This document shows, one piece after another, positions 1 to 6,804 of a stretch of 9,476 nucleotides of DNA. The notes under the pieces were generated by a model. That model was not told the origin of the DNA, did no database searches, and was given only the letters and a program-made list of their open reading frames with translations. Origin of the DNA: Deltaproteobacteria bacterium. Its GTDB lineage: Bacteria; SAR324; NAC60-12. Position 1 is the stretch's first letter. The number at the start of each line of letters is the position of its first letter. The position numbers and the translations under genes were made by a program. The stretch lies in the NCBI GenBank assembly GCA_003541985.1, contig DPLM01000198.1, positions 1 to 9,476 of the forward strand, read 5' to 3'.

Positions 1-11
1 TGCTTGATCAT
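1..11 (-). CDS. possible start of a next gene running off the window (partial)
   Basis: Reading the minus strand, an ATG at 11-9 is preceded at about 6 nt by GGAGA (22-18), and only the codons for Met-Ile-Lys are visible before the window ends. The ribosome-binding site is as good as those of the intact genes. It lies about 195 nt downstream of the last phosphatase gene, so it may be a separate transcription unit. Three codons allow no guess at function, and a chance ATG after a GGAGA cannot be excluded. Confidence 0.3.
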
Positions 12-207
12 TTTTTGTCTCCAATACTAATTTAGTAGTTAGGCCCACCTCTTAAAAGATTTTCTTAAAAGCTATGGACTGTGATGTCATTACTAATTTC
101 ATCAACAGAAGATTTCAGTAATGAGTGGAGTGCTTTGTAATACAAAAACTTTTTTTCTTCGATCGAATAATAATAAAAAGTGATGCTATAAAATATTCTA
201 ACTGTTC
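12..207. other. AT-rich intergenic region with several short palindromes
   Basis: No gene is visible here. The stretch is AT-rich and contains four symmetric elements: TACTAA-T-TTAGTA at 25-37, an inverted repeat TCATTACT/AGTAATGA at 87-94 and 117-124, TTTGTA-A-TACAAA at 134-146, and TTCGATCGAA at 158-167. None is a GC-rich hairpin followed by a T-run on the minus strand, so I do not call a Rho-independent terminator for the upstream operon. The element at 25-37 sits just upstream of the possible ATG at 11-9 and could be an operator for that gene. That role is inference from position and symmetry only. Confidence 0.45.
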
Positions 208-1578
208 TTACTTCACACGAAAAATGAGCATCGTTTGGTCATCTTTAAGGGGTTCAGTTCCACGATAATTTTCGATGGCAATAGATATGTTGTTAGCGAC
301 TTTCTGTGGCGAGTGATCACTCCAAATTTGCAAAGACTTTGTTAGTTGATGCTTTCCAAATAGCTTTGGATTTTCCCCTTCATTCATCACGTCGGTGATA
401 CCATCGGTATACATCACAAAGATCTGATCCTGCACCGGTATTTGACATGTTTTGAACGCATAATTGAGGGGCACTCGCACACTCCCTACGGACTTTCGGT
501 CACCCTTCAATTCCTCAACTTGTCCATCTCCAGAGATCACTAGCATGCTGTTTCGGGCACTTGCGAAAGAAAGTTCTTTCTGATCACGATGGTAGATGCA
601 GATGCTGCCATCGAAGCCTTCATCTGAAGTTGATTCGGCTTTATCGTGCTGATTCAAAATATTTTTGATCAATTGATGGACAGTGGTAAGGTATTGTCCC
701 GCCGTCTTCACTGCTGGATCGTTCATCGCACGGTCAAATGCAGCGCTTGTGATCGTCGAAAGTAGCGCACCTGGAACACCGTGTCCTGTGCAGTCCAACA
801 CGGCAATCACTACGTCATCTCCAAGATCTTCCAGGATGTAGATATCGCCACCAACAATATTCAGCGGCTTCCAGACAATACTCACATCTAAATCAGAAGG
901 AATTTTCTTTGGCAGCAAAGCGTTCTGAATACGGGAAGCTGAGCGAATCGACTTGTGGATCTCCTCACGAGCTTCTTCGACAAGTTGTCGCTGACGAGCT
1001 ACTTCCTTCGTGAGGTTATTGCTGAGCTTGGCCTTCAGATTGAGACGTGCAATCTGTTTGCTCAGTTGCTGAACCTCGGCCAGAGCTAGAATTTTTTCCG
1101 TTACCATTTTGGCAAGCCCACTCAGTAGTTCCATCTGTTCTGAATCTGGGCTGGTTTGAGGGGCACTGCTGATGCCGAAGAGCGTTCCGATCGCTAATCC
1201 CTCCGGATTAATGAGAGGTACTCCCGCATAGAATCGACGTTGAATCTCCAAGTGGTTTTCAGTGCCATCATTGCGTTCGTCTTTCTCCCAATCCTCAATA
1301 ATCAAACTGTCTGGCAAGCTCATGGTAAGATTGCAGATAGATCCGGCCCTCGGAGTCTCTGTCTTATTCAGTCCAGTTTCAGCCAGGAAATGTTGTCTGG
1401 TTTCATCAAGAATTGAGATACCGGCTGCTTCTACACTCAGCAAATTCTTAATCAACTCAGGTACCACCTGAATTTCGCTTTTGCGCAGCTTGTCCAGATT
1501 GCCAAGATTTGAGATCGACTCCAGGCGTTTGATTTCCTGCTGCTTGAGTAGCGCAGCATGATCCAGTTCAGTTTCCAT
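208..1578 (-). CDS. GAF-domain SpoIIE/PP2C-type protein serine phosphatase
   Basis: A 456-residue predicted cytosolic phosphatase. Residues about 10-165 resemble a GAF sensory module, residues 165-215 form a charged coiled-coil linker, and residues 220-456 are the SpoIIE-type PP2C domain. The domain opens with the usual RIQNALLP signature (216-223). Putative metal-ligand aspartates are intact: Asp245 in VGGD, Asp262 in DCTGHGVPG, Asp392 in YTDG and Asp446/447 in the C-terminal DDQT. There is no signal peptide or transmembrane segment. The ATG follows GAGAGGG closely, 35 nt after the cyclase stop, making this the last gene of the operon. By analogy with SiaA/RsbU its substrate should be the phosphorylated SiaC-like protein at 5563-5922, with the GAF ligand unknown. 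The family call is firm; the partner is inferred. Confidence 0.93.
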   Translation of the reverse strand: METELDHAALLKQQEIKRLESISNLGNLDKLRKSEIQVVPELIKNLLSVEAAGISILDETRQHFLAETGLNKTETPRAGSICNLTMSLPDSLIIEDWEKDERNDGTENHLEIQRRFYAGVPLINPEGLAIGTLFGISSAPQTSPDSEQMELLSGLAKMVTEKILALAEVQQLSKQIARLNLKAKLSNNLTKEVARQRQLVEEAREEIHKSIRSASRIQNALLPKKIPSDLDVSIVWKPLNIVGGDIYILEDLGDDVVIAVLDCTGHGVPGALLSTITSAAFDRAMNDPAVKTAGQYLTTVHQLIKNILNQHDKAESTSDEGFDGSICIYHRDQKELSFASARNSMLVISGDGQVEELKGDRKSVGSVRVPLNYAFKTCQIPVQDQIFVMYTDGITDVMNEGENPKLFGKHQLTKSLQIWSDHSPQKVANNISIAIENYRGTEPLKDDQTMLIFRVK

Positions 1579-1613
1579 AACCCTCTCAGTACTCTAAAGC
1601 TTATAAAGCAATT

Positions 1614-2657
1614 TTAGGTTTCCGTTGAATTTGCAACTAGGTGTCTCGCCTGCCTCAGTAAATCCTGAAGCGCTGTGCTGACCTCTAGGGAGAGTTGGCT
1701 GGGGTCAATCTCCAAGTCCACACCCGGGGCATGAAGAGCTAATGCCTGGGTGTGGTCCTGCTCAATACTCTCTTGGACCACATATGTCTGGATCGGGCGA
1801 GCAAAGCCCTTGACCTGGATCACCTCCTTGGGAACACAGTTGAAGTGATCCTGTACCAGCAGCATTGTTTCTTCACTGATCAGTACTTCCCCTAGCTTGG
1901 CAGCCGATTCGAGTCTAGACGCCAAATTGACGTGATTTCCGATCGCCGTGTAATCCAGCCGATTTTCAGAGCCGAAGTTTCCGACCGTGCAGATTCCCGA
2001 GTTGATCCCACAACGAATTCGGAAAGGACGGGAGACTCCCATAGTACGTAGGGTGGTGTTAAGATGATCAGTCTTGCTCTGCATCTCCATCGCCATGGCC
2101 ACACAGCGGTTGGCGTCTTGTTGCGGACCATCTGTCTCAGGATCTCCGAAAAAAGCCATCACGGCATCACCAATGTATTTGTCAATGGTGGCCCCATGAG
2201 AGATTGCAATCTGAGCCATCTCGTTCAGATAGGCGTTCAGTGATCGAGTGAGTATTTCTGGTTCAAGTTGGTCGGTTATTTCAGTGAAGGATGCAATATC
2301 AGAGAAGAAGACCGTTAGGAACTTACGGTCCGCTCCTACCCTTACTTCCGCTTTACCTGAAAAAATCGACTCATAGACTTGTGGAGATAGGTACTTGGAA
2401 AGCTTGACGGAGAGTGACTCTAGCTTCTCGTTTTGATCGCTAAGGGTGGCGTTGAGGAGTGATTGCTCATCCGAGAGTCGGCGGATTTCAGCTTCACTGC
2501 GATCCGACATTTTTATCAGTCTACGTGTACGTTTAAGTAATTTTTCATAGCCTTTAATCAAAGCCGAAAAAGCATCTGGTGTCAGATCTTCTGCTTGAAG
2601 ATGTTGCTCCGCATGCTCTAGGATTTTTTTTTCTGTAGCAAATAGATCACTGTTCAT
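1614..2657 (-). CDS. class III adenylate/guanylate cyclase, soluble, coiled-coil N-terminus
   Basis: This 347-residue protein should convert a nucleoside triphosphate to a cyclic nucleotide, most likely ATP to cAMP. Residues 1-100 are charged and helical with no membrane segment, ending in the LSKYLSPQVY helix often found just before cyclase domains. The catalytic domain (about 112-300) carries metal ligands Asp120 (FFSDIASFT) and Asp164 (YIGDA), the base-selecting pair Lys160 and Thr237 (DYTAIG), and transition-state residues Asn244 and Arg248 (NLASRLE). A Lys-Thr pair is typical of class IIIb adenylate cyclases. I chose the ATG at 2657, with GGA 8 nt upstream; an in-frame GTG at 2672 would add five residues. 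The gene lies between two PP2C phosphatase genes, where a Sia-type operon would carry its diguanylate cyclase, which suggests it is the output enzyme. ATP versus GTP preference is not proven by sequence. Confidence 0.92.
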   Translation of the reverse strand: MNSDLFATEKKILEHAEQHLQAEDLTPDAFSALIKGYEKLLKRTRRLIKMSDRSEAEIRRLSDEQSLLNATLSDQNEKLESLSVKLSKYLSPQVYESIFSGKAEVRVGADRKFLTVFFSDIASFTEITDQLEPEILTRSLNAYLNEMAQIAISHGATIDKYIGDAVMAFFGDPETDGPQQDANRCVAMAMEMQSKTDHLNTTLRTMGVSRPFRIRCGINSGICTVGNFGSENRLDYTAIGNHVNLASRLESAAKLGEVLISEETMLLVQDHFNCVPKEVIQVKGFARPIQTYVVQESIEQDHTQALALHAPGVDLEIDPSQLSLEVSTALQDLLRQARHLVANSTET

Positions 2658-2687
2658 AACTGATCCATACACTGAAACAGTAGATGA

Positions 2688-4100
2688 TCATAATAGATTG
2701 GGCCGAAAACAGAATACTGTCACATCGTCTAATACTGCGTTTTCCCCGCGGTAATCAGACAATCTCGTAATTAATTCATCACAAATTTTTTGAGCTGTAT
2801 CTTCCTTGTGCGCCAATAGGAAATTTTCGAGCCTCTGTTTGCCAAAGCACATCCGAGTTTCATCGCCCATCTGATCGATGACACCATCTGAAGCCATCAG
2901 GAATGTGTCTCCAGTTGAATAGGTTATTTCAATTTCATCTCGGAAAGGGCGTTTTCGAGCTGTATCATAGCCAATAGATTTTCGGGCTCCGGAGATTTCG
3001 GTCACTCCACCACCATTCATATGAAACAGAGACATTTTGGCTCCCACAAAGCGCAGGCGTTGCTCACTAGGCATCAAGTAGCAGAGCCCAAAATCGAGAC
3101 CGTCTCGATTCTCTGCATCACTTCTACCAAGTTGAGCTCTAAGGCTAGCATCGAATTGCCTTAACAAATCATTAAGATCCGAAAGATCATTTTCACGCAC
3201 AATGCGGTTGAGGGTGGAAATGGAGACAAGAGACATGAATGCTCCCGGAACCCCGTGACCTGTACAATCACCCAGACCCACAAGGTATCCGTTATCTTGT
3301 GGCTGGAACCAGTAGAAATCACCTCCAACTACATCACGTGGTTGCCAAACAACCCCGAAGTCCTCCAAGTGATCCTGCAGCGTTGTACTGCGAGGTATGA
3401 ATTCACGTTGAATGCGGCTTGCGTAGCTGATGCTGGAGACGATATCTGCATGAGCATCAGCCAAATCCTTGGTACGCTCTGTTACCAATTGTTCGAGATT
3501 CGTGTTGATTTCTCTCAACTGTTCACGAGCTTCTTCGACTTGCTGGAGATACAGAGCGTTTTTTAGAGAGACGGCACCCAAGTTGGCTAAAGTTGTGACA
3601 AGTGTCTCATCCTGCGGATTATAGAAATTAATTTTCTTGCTTTCGATCGAAAGTACCCCAAGCAAACGATCTTCTGCCTTCATCGGGATAGCCACCTGAC
3701 TTTCTGCGTCAGGAAGTCCCACGATTTGTCCCGCAACAGCTTCAGCTCCTGTGTTTTTACTAATTGCCTGCATGTACTTGCGTTGGGCTCCTAAATTGGC
3801 CATACGCATCATGCGTTGCTTTTTAGCGACCATCCCAATCACGCCCATCCCAACTTTGACCGTCTTACCGAGATTATCTACCTCGTAGCCATGCGTAGCT
3901 ACAACTTCTAGTACTTCTTCTTCGGGCCGTAGTACCAACAAAATACTATGCTGAAAATCGAAGTACTCCTCCATTAGTTTGAGCATCAGCAAAGCAATCG
4001 TTTTGACTTCATTTGAAGCGTTCAGAGCTACTGCTACCCGCTGGACAATTTCCAGTTCCTTGGTCTTGCGCTCCAGCCTCTCTTCAAGATTATCTTCCAT
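2688..4100 (-). CDS. GAF-domain SpoIIE/PP2C-type protein serine phosphatase
   Basis: A 470-residue soluble phosphatase. A GAF domain spans about residues 15-185, with the IPMKAEDRLLGVLSIES core at 138-154. A coiled coil follows (185-222), then the PP2C/SpoIIE domain (225-470). Putative catalytic metal ligands are Asp261 (VGGD), Asp278 (GDCTGHGVPG), Asp405 (ASDG) and Asp458/459 (LDDVT). The RIQREFIP entry motif is at 229-236. The ATG lies 6 nt beyond the stop of the flavoprotein-like gene, and the AGGT in that gene's tail is the only nearby Shine-Dalgarno-like sequence, so translation is probably coupled. It has the same architecture as the 208-1578 phosphatase but differs along its length, so the two may respond to different ligands. 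Likely substrate is the phosphorylated SiaC-like protein (inference). Confidence 0.93.
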   Translation of the reverse strand: MEDNLEERLERKTKELEIVQRVAVALNASNEVKTIALLMLKLMEEYFDFQHSILLVLRPEEEVLEVVATHGYEVDNLGKTVKVGMGVIGMVAKKQRMMRMANLGAQRKYMQAISKNTGAEAVAGQIVGLPDAESQVAIPMKAEDRLLGVLSIESKKINFYNPQDETLVTTLANLGAVSLKNALYLQQVEEAREQLREINTNLEQLVTERTKDLADAHADIVSSISYASRIQREFIPRSTTLQDHLEDFGVVWQPRDVVGGDFYWFQPQDNGYLVGLGDCTGHGVPGAFMSLVSISTLNRIVRENDLSDLNDLLRQFDASLRAQLGRSDAENRDGLDFGLCYLMPSEQRLRFVGAKMSLFHMNGGGVTEISGARKSIGYDTARKRPFRDEIEITYSTGDTFLMASDGVIDQMGDETRMCFGKQRLENFLLAHKEDTAQKICDELITRLSDYRGENAVLDDVTVFCFRPNLL

Positions 4101-4106
4101 GGGAAT

Positions 4107-4496
4107 TTAAGCTACCTGAACAATCGATTCTACTTTGTATACATCAGCCCCCAAAAGTTTAAAAATACCTGACATTCCAGTCATTGAAGCAATTGCTTCA
4201 AGCTGCATATCCATTTCATCGAACAGCGCTCCCTCTGTCTCAGTACGTTCATAAGAAATAATCAGGTCATAGGCAGATCCATTTTCAGGACTTATAATCA
4301 TTACTGCAGCTTTTGGGTTTTCAGAAATGTTGCGCCTTGTTTTATTAAAAAATTGATGAGATAACGCCACGTGTTCATCATCAACATACCAAACTTGACT
4401 AACCACCGTTGCGTTTGGCTCTCCGGCTGCCGAGCATGTTGTAATGCAGGCGGGAATCAGACCTTGCAGAGCAGGCAAGTGTTCTTCTTTGATCAT
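4107..4496 (-). CDS. FMN-binding split-barrel (pyridoxamine 5'-phosphate oxidase-like) protein
   Basis: A 129-residue protein of the PNPOx-like split-barrel family, whose members bind FMN, F420 or sometimes heme as dimers. Recognisable family segments are the N-terminal strand ITTCSAAGEPNATVVSQVWY (19-37 region), QFFNKTRRN (48-56, likely cofactor phosphate contact) and ERTETEG (83-89). The frame is open upstream to 4571, but the ATG at 4496 has GAGGA 7 nt before it and gives the family's normal N-terminus, so I start there. It begins 13 nt after the preceding split-barrel gene and ends 6 nt before the GAF-PP2C gene. From memory, similar barrels occur fused to GAF modules in some signalling proteins; together with the tight spacing, this suggests a sensory partner of the phosphatase. 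The specific cofactor and any enzymatic reaction are unknown. Confidence 0.85.
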   Translation of the reverse strand: MIKEEHLPALQGLIPACITTCSAAGEPNATVVSQVWYVDDEHVALSHQFFNKTRRNISENPKAAVMIISPENGSAYDLIISYERTETEGALFDEMDMQLEAIASMTGMSGIFKLLGADVYKVESIVQVA

Positions 4497-4509
4497 AGTT
4501 GTATCCTCA

Positions 4510-4968
4510 TCAGGAAATGGGTTTGCCAGCTTCAGGGCCGGGAGTCTGGTTGAATATTTGCTCCAACTCAATCGTGATTCCTGTGTCGGCTACACGTCCC
4601 CAAATTTTCTTTGGGATATCTGGCGACAATCCGAGTTCAGTCAAAGTCTGAATGACTTGATCACAGTATTTTTGAGATTGAGAAACATCTGCTTCAGAGA
4701 GAGGAGCCACGCTTATTACATCACCTTTAACTTGATAAGCCTCGTGACTCGGAAGTGCTGAGTAAAATACCGCTCTCTTTGAAGTTTCACTATCCCTCAC
4801 AACATTTTTACAAAAGTTTTTTTGGACAAAAATTGTAAGAGTACCTTTCGCTAAATTTAACTTAGCACCATGGGCAAAATTCTGTGATGGCAATAGGTCA
4901 CTATTTGCAGAGCCTATGTGTTGGATACCGTTCAAAAGGACATCCTGGCAATTTTGTGGAATCTCCAT
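4510..4968 (-). CDS. FMN-binding split-barrel protein, second type
   Basis: A 152-residue protein resembling a distinct PNPOx-like split-barrel subfamily. Supporting features are the N-terminal EIPQNCQDVLLNG helix (2-14), a strand TLTIFVQ (43-49), the YQVKGDVISV segment (78-87) that matches the usual LKG.V barrel strand, and the C-terminal NQTPGPEAGKP signature (140-150). The start is well supported: AGGAGG lies 5 nt before the ATG at 4968. It follows the SiaB-like kinase by 49 nt and precedes the second barrel gene by 13 nt. The two barrels are not close copies of each other, so this is pairing of two subfamilies rather than recent tandem duplication. A role as flavin- or heme-based redox input to the operon is an inference from context only. 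Confidence 0.78.
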   Translation of the reverse strand: MEIPQNCQDVLLNGIQHIGSANSDLLPSQNFAHGAKLNLAKGTLTIFVQKNFCKNVVRDSETSKRAVFYSALPSHEAYQVKGDVISVAPLSEADVSQSQKYCDQVIQTLTELGLSPDIPKKIWGRVADTGITIELEQIFNQTPGPEAGKPIS

Positions 4969-5017
4969 CCATTCCTCCTAAGTATTTTATGACATGAGCT
5001 ATTTATTTGCATTAGCC

Positions 5018-5539
5018 TTAAGGCTCCTTGATCCAGACCTTGAAGACAAATAATAGTTCGTTAGATCCAACAAAATCAAATTCGAAGCGATCTGCTTTGC
5101 GTGCCATTTCAATAAAACCCAAACCTGCCCCTTTGCTACCTTCTGGGGGTCCTTCGCGTAAACGTTGCTTGTAGGCCTTGCGCAGTTCCTTGCTATCCAT
5201 CGCTTTCAATTCGGCTAGATTCTGCTGCAGACCCTCTGCATGTTCTTTATCCATTGGGTTGATTGCTTCAATCAGGAACCCCTCGTCGGCTCGGCTGATG
5301 GCCACAGTTCCGGTTCCTCCCTCCGCGATACGGTCCTTCGAATAGCGAATCACATTCTGAGCTTGCTCAACGAAAATGCCAAAGACCCGCTTGGTAATTT
5401 CAGCATCATCCTCCATCTCGCTCATTTGCTCCCGAACAATGCCAGAAAAGGTCGACAACACATCTTCTGAAAGGAGCCCAGAGTAGCAGAAGAAGGTCCT
5501 ACGCTGTTCTAACAGTTTGTGGAAATCCTGAGACTGCAT
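5018..5539 (-). CDS. siaB: SiaB-type protein kinase (GHKL-like, DUF6272 family)
   Basis: A 173-residue soluble protein matching the SiaB family of Ser/Thr kinases that phosphorylate SiaC. ATP-site motifs are visible: an N-box-like helix FVEQAQNVIRYS with Asn62 as the expected Mg-binding residue, and a G-box GAGLGFIEMARKA at 137-149. The family's LREGPP segment lies just before the G-box (127-132). The ATG is preceded by GGGAGAG at about 5 nt and lies 23 nt after the siaC-like stop, so the two are almost certainly cotranscribed. In the Pseudomonas system SiaB kinase and SiaA phosphatase set the phosphorylation state of SiaC; here the phosphatases would be the GAF-PP2C proteins downstream. The family call rests on motifs and on the adjoining SiaC gene. 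Confidence 0.85.
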   Translation of the reverse strand: MQSQDFHKLLEQRRTFFCYSGLLSEDVLSTFSGIVREQMSEMEDDAEITKRVFGIFVEQAQNVIRYSKDRIAEGGTGTVAISRADEGFLIEAINPMDKEHAEGLQQNLAELKAMDSKELRKAYKQRLREGPPEGSKGAGLGFIEMARKADRFEFDFVGSNELLFVFKVWIKEP

Positions 5540-5562
5540 GGAAACTCTCCCTTGGGGTTAAT

Positions 5563-5922
5563 TCAGATTTCAACAAGTTGATATTGAGCGTGTTCGAAGT
5601 CTTCCTCGAAATCCTCTCCGGCTTCCTGCATGGAACTATCATCAGTCCGGTAGCACCAATCAATGGATATCTGCTTGCCAACTTCAGCGGCTTCCTCCAA
5701 TTCTTCGAAGAAATCAAAGAGGAATTTTGCAGAAGAGCTATTGAAGTAGTAAAGTTCAATGCGCACCTGAAAGGATTCGACGCTTTCAAGCTGATTTCGT
5801 AGAGCTTGCATCACTGGCTCTGCAAAAGCAGTGATGTCTTCTGGATAGCACTCACCTTTCATTTCAATTCCTGTTGAAGAAACCGAGACGGCCGGGGTTC
5901 GATTCGTTGCGTCTAGCTGCAT
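5563..5922 (-). CDS. siaC: SiaC-type regulatory phosphoprotein (DUF1987)
   Basis: A 119-residue acidic protein of the DUF1987/SiaC family, which acts like an anti-sigma-factor antagonist: unphosphorylated SiaC binds and controls a partner enzyme (the diguanylate cyclase SiaD in Pseudomonas). The conserved stretch LYYFNSSSAKFLFDFFEELE begins at residue 57, preceded by the GECYPED turn (23-29). The phosphoacceptor in Pseudomonas SiaC is a threonine in this region; here only serines 62-64 follow Asn61. GGAGTG lies 6 nt before the ATG, fixing the start. As first gene of the intact operon, it is followed by its likely kinase after 23 nt. Since no GGDEF protein is visible in the window, the class III cyclase is the natural candidate partner, which is inference. 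Confidence 0.88.
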   Translation of the reverse strand: MQLDATNRTPAVSVSSTGIEMKGECYPEDITAFAEPVMQALRNQLESVESFQVRIELYYFNSSSAKFLFDFFEELEEAAEVGKQISIDWCYRTDDSSMQEAGEDFEEDFEHAQYQLVEI

Positions 5923-5964
5923 ACGATCACTCCAATTTCTGGAAGGTTATTTTGTTTCGTGCTT

Positions 5965-5993
5965 CTTGTAGGTAGCCTTTGCTGAAATTGCAA
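5965..5993 (-). promoter_or_regulatory. candidate sigma70-like promoter for the siaC-led operon
   Basis: On the minus strand TTGCAA (5993-5988) and TACAAG (5970-5965) are separated by 17 nt, each matching four of six consensus positions of the -35 and -10 boxes. The pair lies about 43 nt upstream of the siaC-like ATG in the only clear non-coding gap before the operon. The match is modest and could be chance in AT-rich DNA. Confidence 0.3.
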
Positions 5994-6007
5994 ACCCTAG
6001 TTGCAAA
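5988..6007. repeat. direct repeat of TTGCAAA, 13-bp period
   Basis: TTGCAAA occurs at 5988-5994 and again at 6001-6007; the TTGCAA core is itself palindromic. One copy coincides with the candidate -35 box of the siaC-led operon. Two close half-turn-spaced copies could form an operator, but the motif is short and the role is speculative. Confidence 0.4.
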
Positions 6008-6041
6008 TAAAAGCTCGACAGGTTCAGTTTTTTGAGATTTC

Positions 6042-6804
6042 CTACCCTATCGGAGTCTGGTCGTCACGTTGGTGGGCTTCCCCTCTCTAAGATCGGAGGG
6101 CTGATCCAATTTCATTGGTCAACACGTCCGAAGGGGTTTGCTCAAGATGCTGCAACATAGCTTTGAGGCGATGTTTACCGAAAGAGAAACCTTCTGCATT
6201 GCTCTGATCAGAGATGCTATCACTGAAAAAATATAAGCGACTTCCTGTAACGAAAATCAGAGTGTGTTCATCCCAATGCTTTAGCATGGAAGGTTGGCCC
6301 AAGATTCTGCGCTGAGGTCGAATCTCTTTGATGAATCCACCTTGATGCTGCACCCAAAGCGGTCTTCTAGCACTGGCAACTTTCAGTTTTTTTTGCTGGT
6401 GATCTAGGCAAGCAGAGGACACCCTCCGCACCACTACTGGCAAACTTGTCCTTCTCTGCTTTAAAGATTTCTCTGAGGTATTGATCCAATTGCTCCAGCA
6501 AGTGAGCTGGTGACAGATGGTTGGGGGTTAGCCCCCAAACGTTGCAGGCCAGAGAGCAAAACCGTGGTGATGAAGGCTCCTGGCACTCCATGCCCCGTGC
6601 AATCAAAGAGCCCCAACGAAGTGTGGGTTTTATCGTAATTCAACCAGTAACAATCACCTCCGATTAGTTCCATCGGTTCGAAAAGAATAGAGATTTTCCC
6701 AGTATCGTTGTTGATTTTATCGAGATCAGAAAGCAAAGAATGTTGAATTCTTCTGGCCGCTGTGATGCTATCCTACATCTCTTATTGCCTTCTTCGCAAA
6801 CTAC
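6042..6804 (-). pseudogene. broken SpoIIE/PP2C-type phosphatase
   Basis: A third PP2C phosphatase, now spread over three reading frames. The entry motif ITAARRIQHSLL and the GGDCYWL and DCTGHGVPGAF motifs are in one frame (start of open stretch near 6772, to about 6525). The middle, from LTPNHLSPAHLLEQLDQYL to about 6420, is in a second frame. The CLDHQQKKLKVASARRPL to FSDSISDQ part runs in a third frame to TAG at 6089-6087. Beyond that TAG the same frame continues RGEAHQRDDQT, the conserved C-terminus that matches YRGTEPLKDDQT of the intact phosphatase at 208-1578. Another TAG sits at 6775-6773. The metal-binding Asp motifs are therefore still legible although the gene cannot give one protein. 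It is probably the C-terminal part of a former fusion with the redoxin remnant upstream. Confidence 0.88.
6521..6538. repeat. perfect inverted repeat at a frameshift point
   Basis: TTGGGGG (6521-6527) and CCCCCAA (6532-6538) flank a 4-nt loop and form a perfect 7-bp GC-rich hairpin. It sits inside the broken PP2C gene exactly where the reading frame changes between the GLQRLG and LTPNHLS segments. The homopolymers and hairpin are a natural site for a one-base slip, either in replication or in sequencing. There is no T-run after it, so it is not a standard terminator. Confidence 0.6.

Noticed and set aside
134..157. Plus-strand terminator formed by TTTGTAATACAAA and the following T-run
   Set aside because: The stem is short and AT-only, and no plus-strand gene precedes it.
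3255..3566. Plus-strand open frame of about 100 codons
   Set aside because: It lies wholly antisense to the intact GAF-PP2C gene, has no convincing ribosome-binding site and its translation resembles no family; a coding-strand shadow.
4371..4761. Overlapping plus-strand open frames of 60-105 codons
   Set aside because: They are antisense to the two split-barrel genes, whose starts, motifs and ribosome-binding sites are clear.
5499..5789. Minus-strand open frame of 96 codons across the siaC-siaB junction
   Set aside because: It is an alternative frame of the siaC-like gene; the DUF1987 frame has the conserved motif and a good ribosome-binding site.
6521..6538. Hairpin as a Rho-independent terminator
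   Set aside because: No T-run follows on either strand and it lies within former coding sequence.
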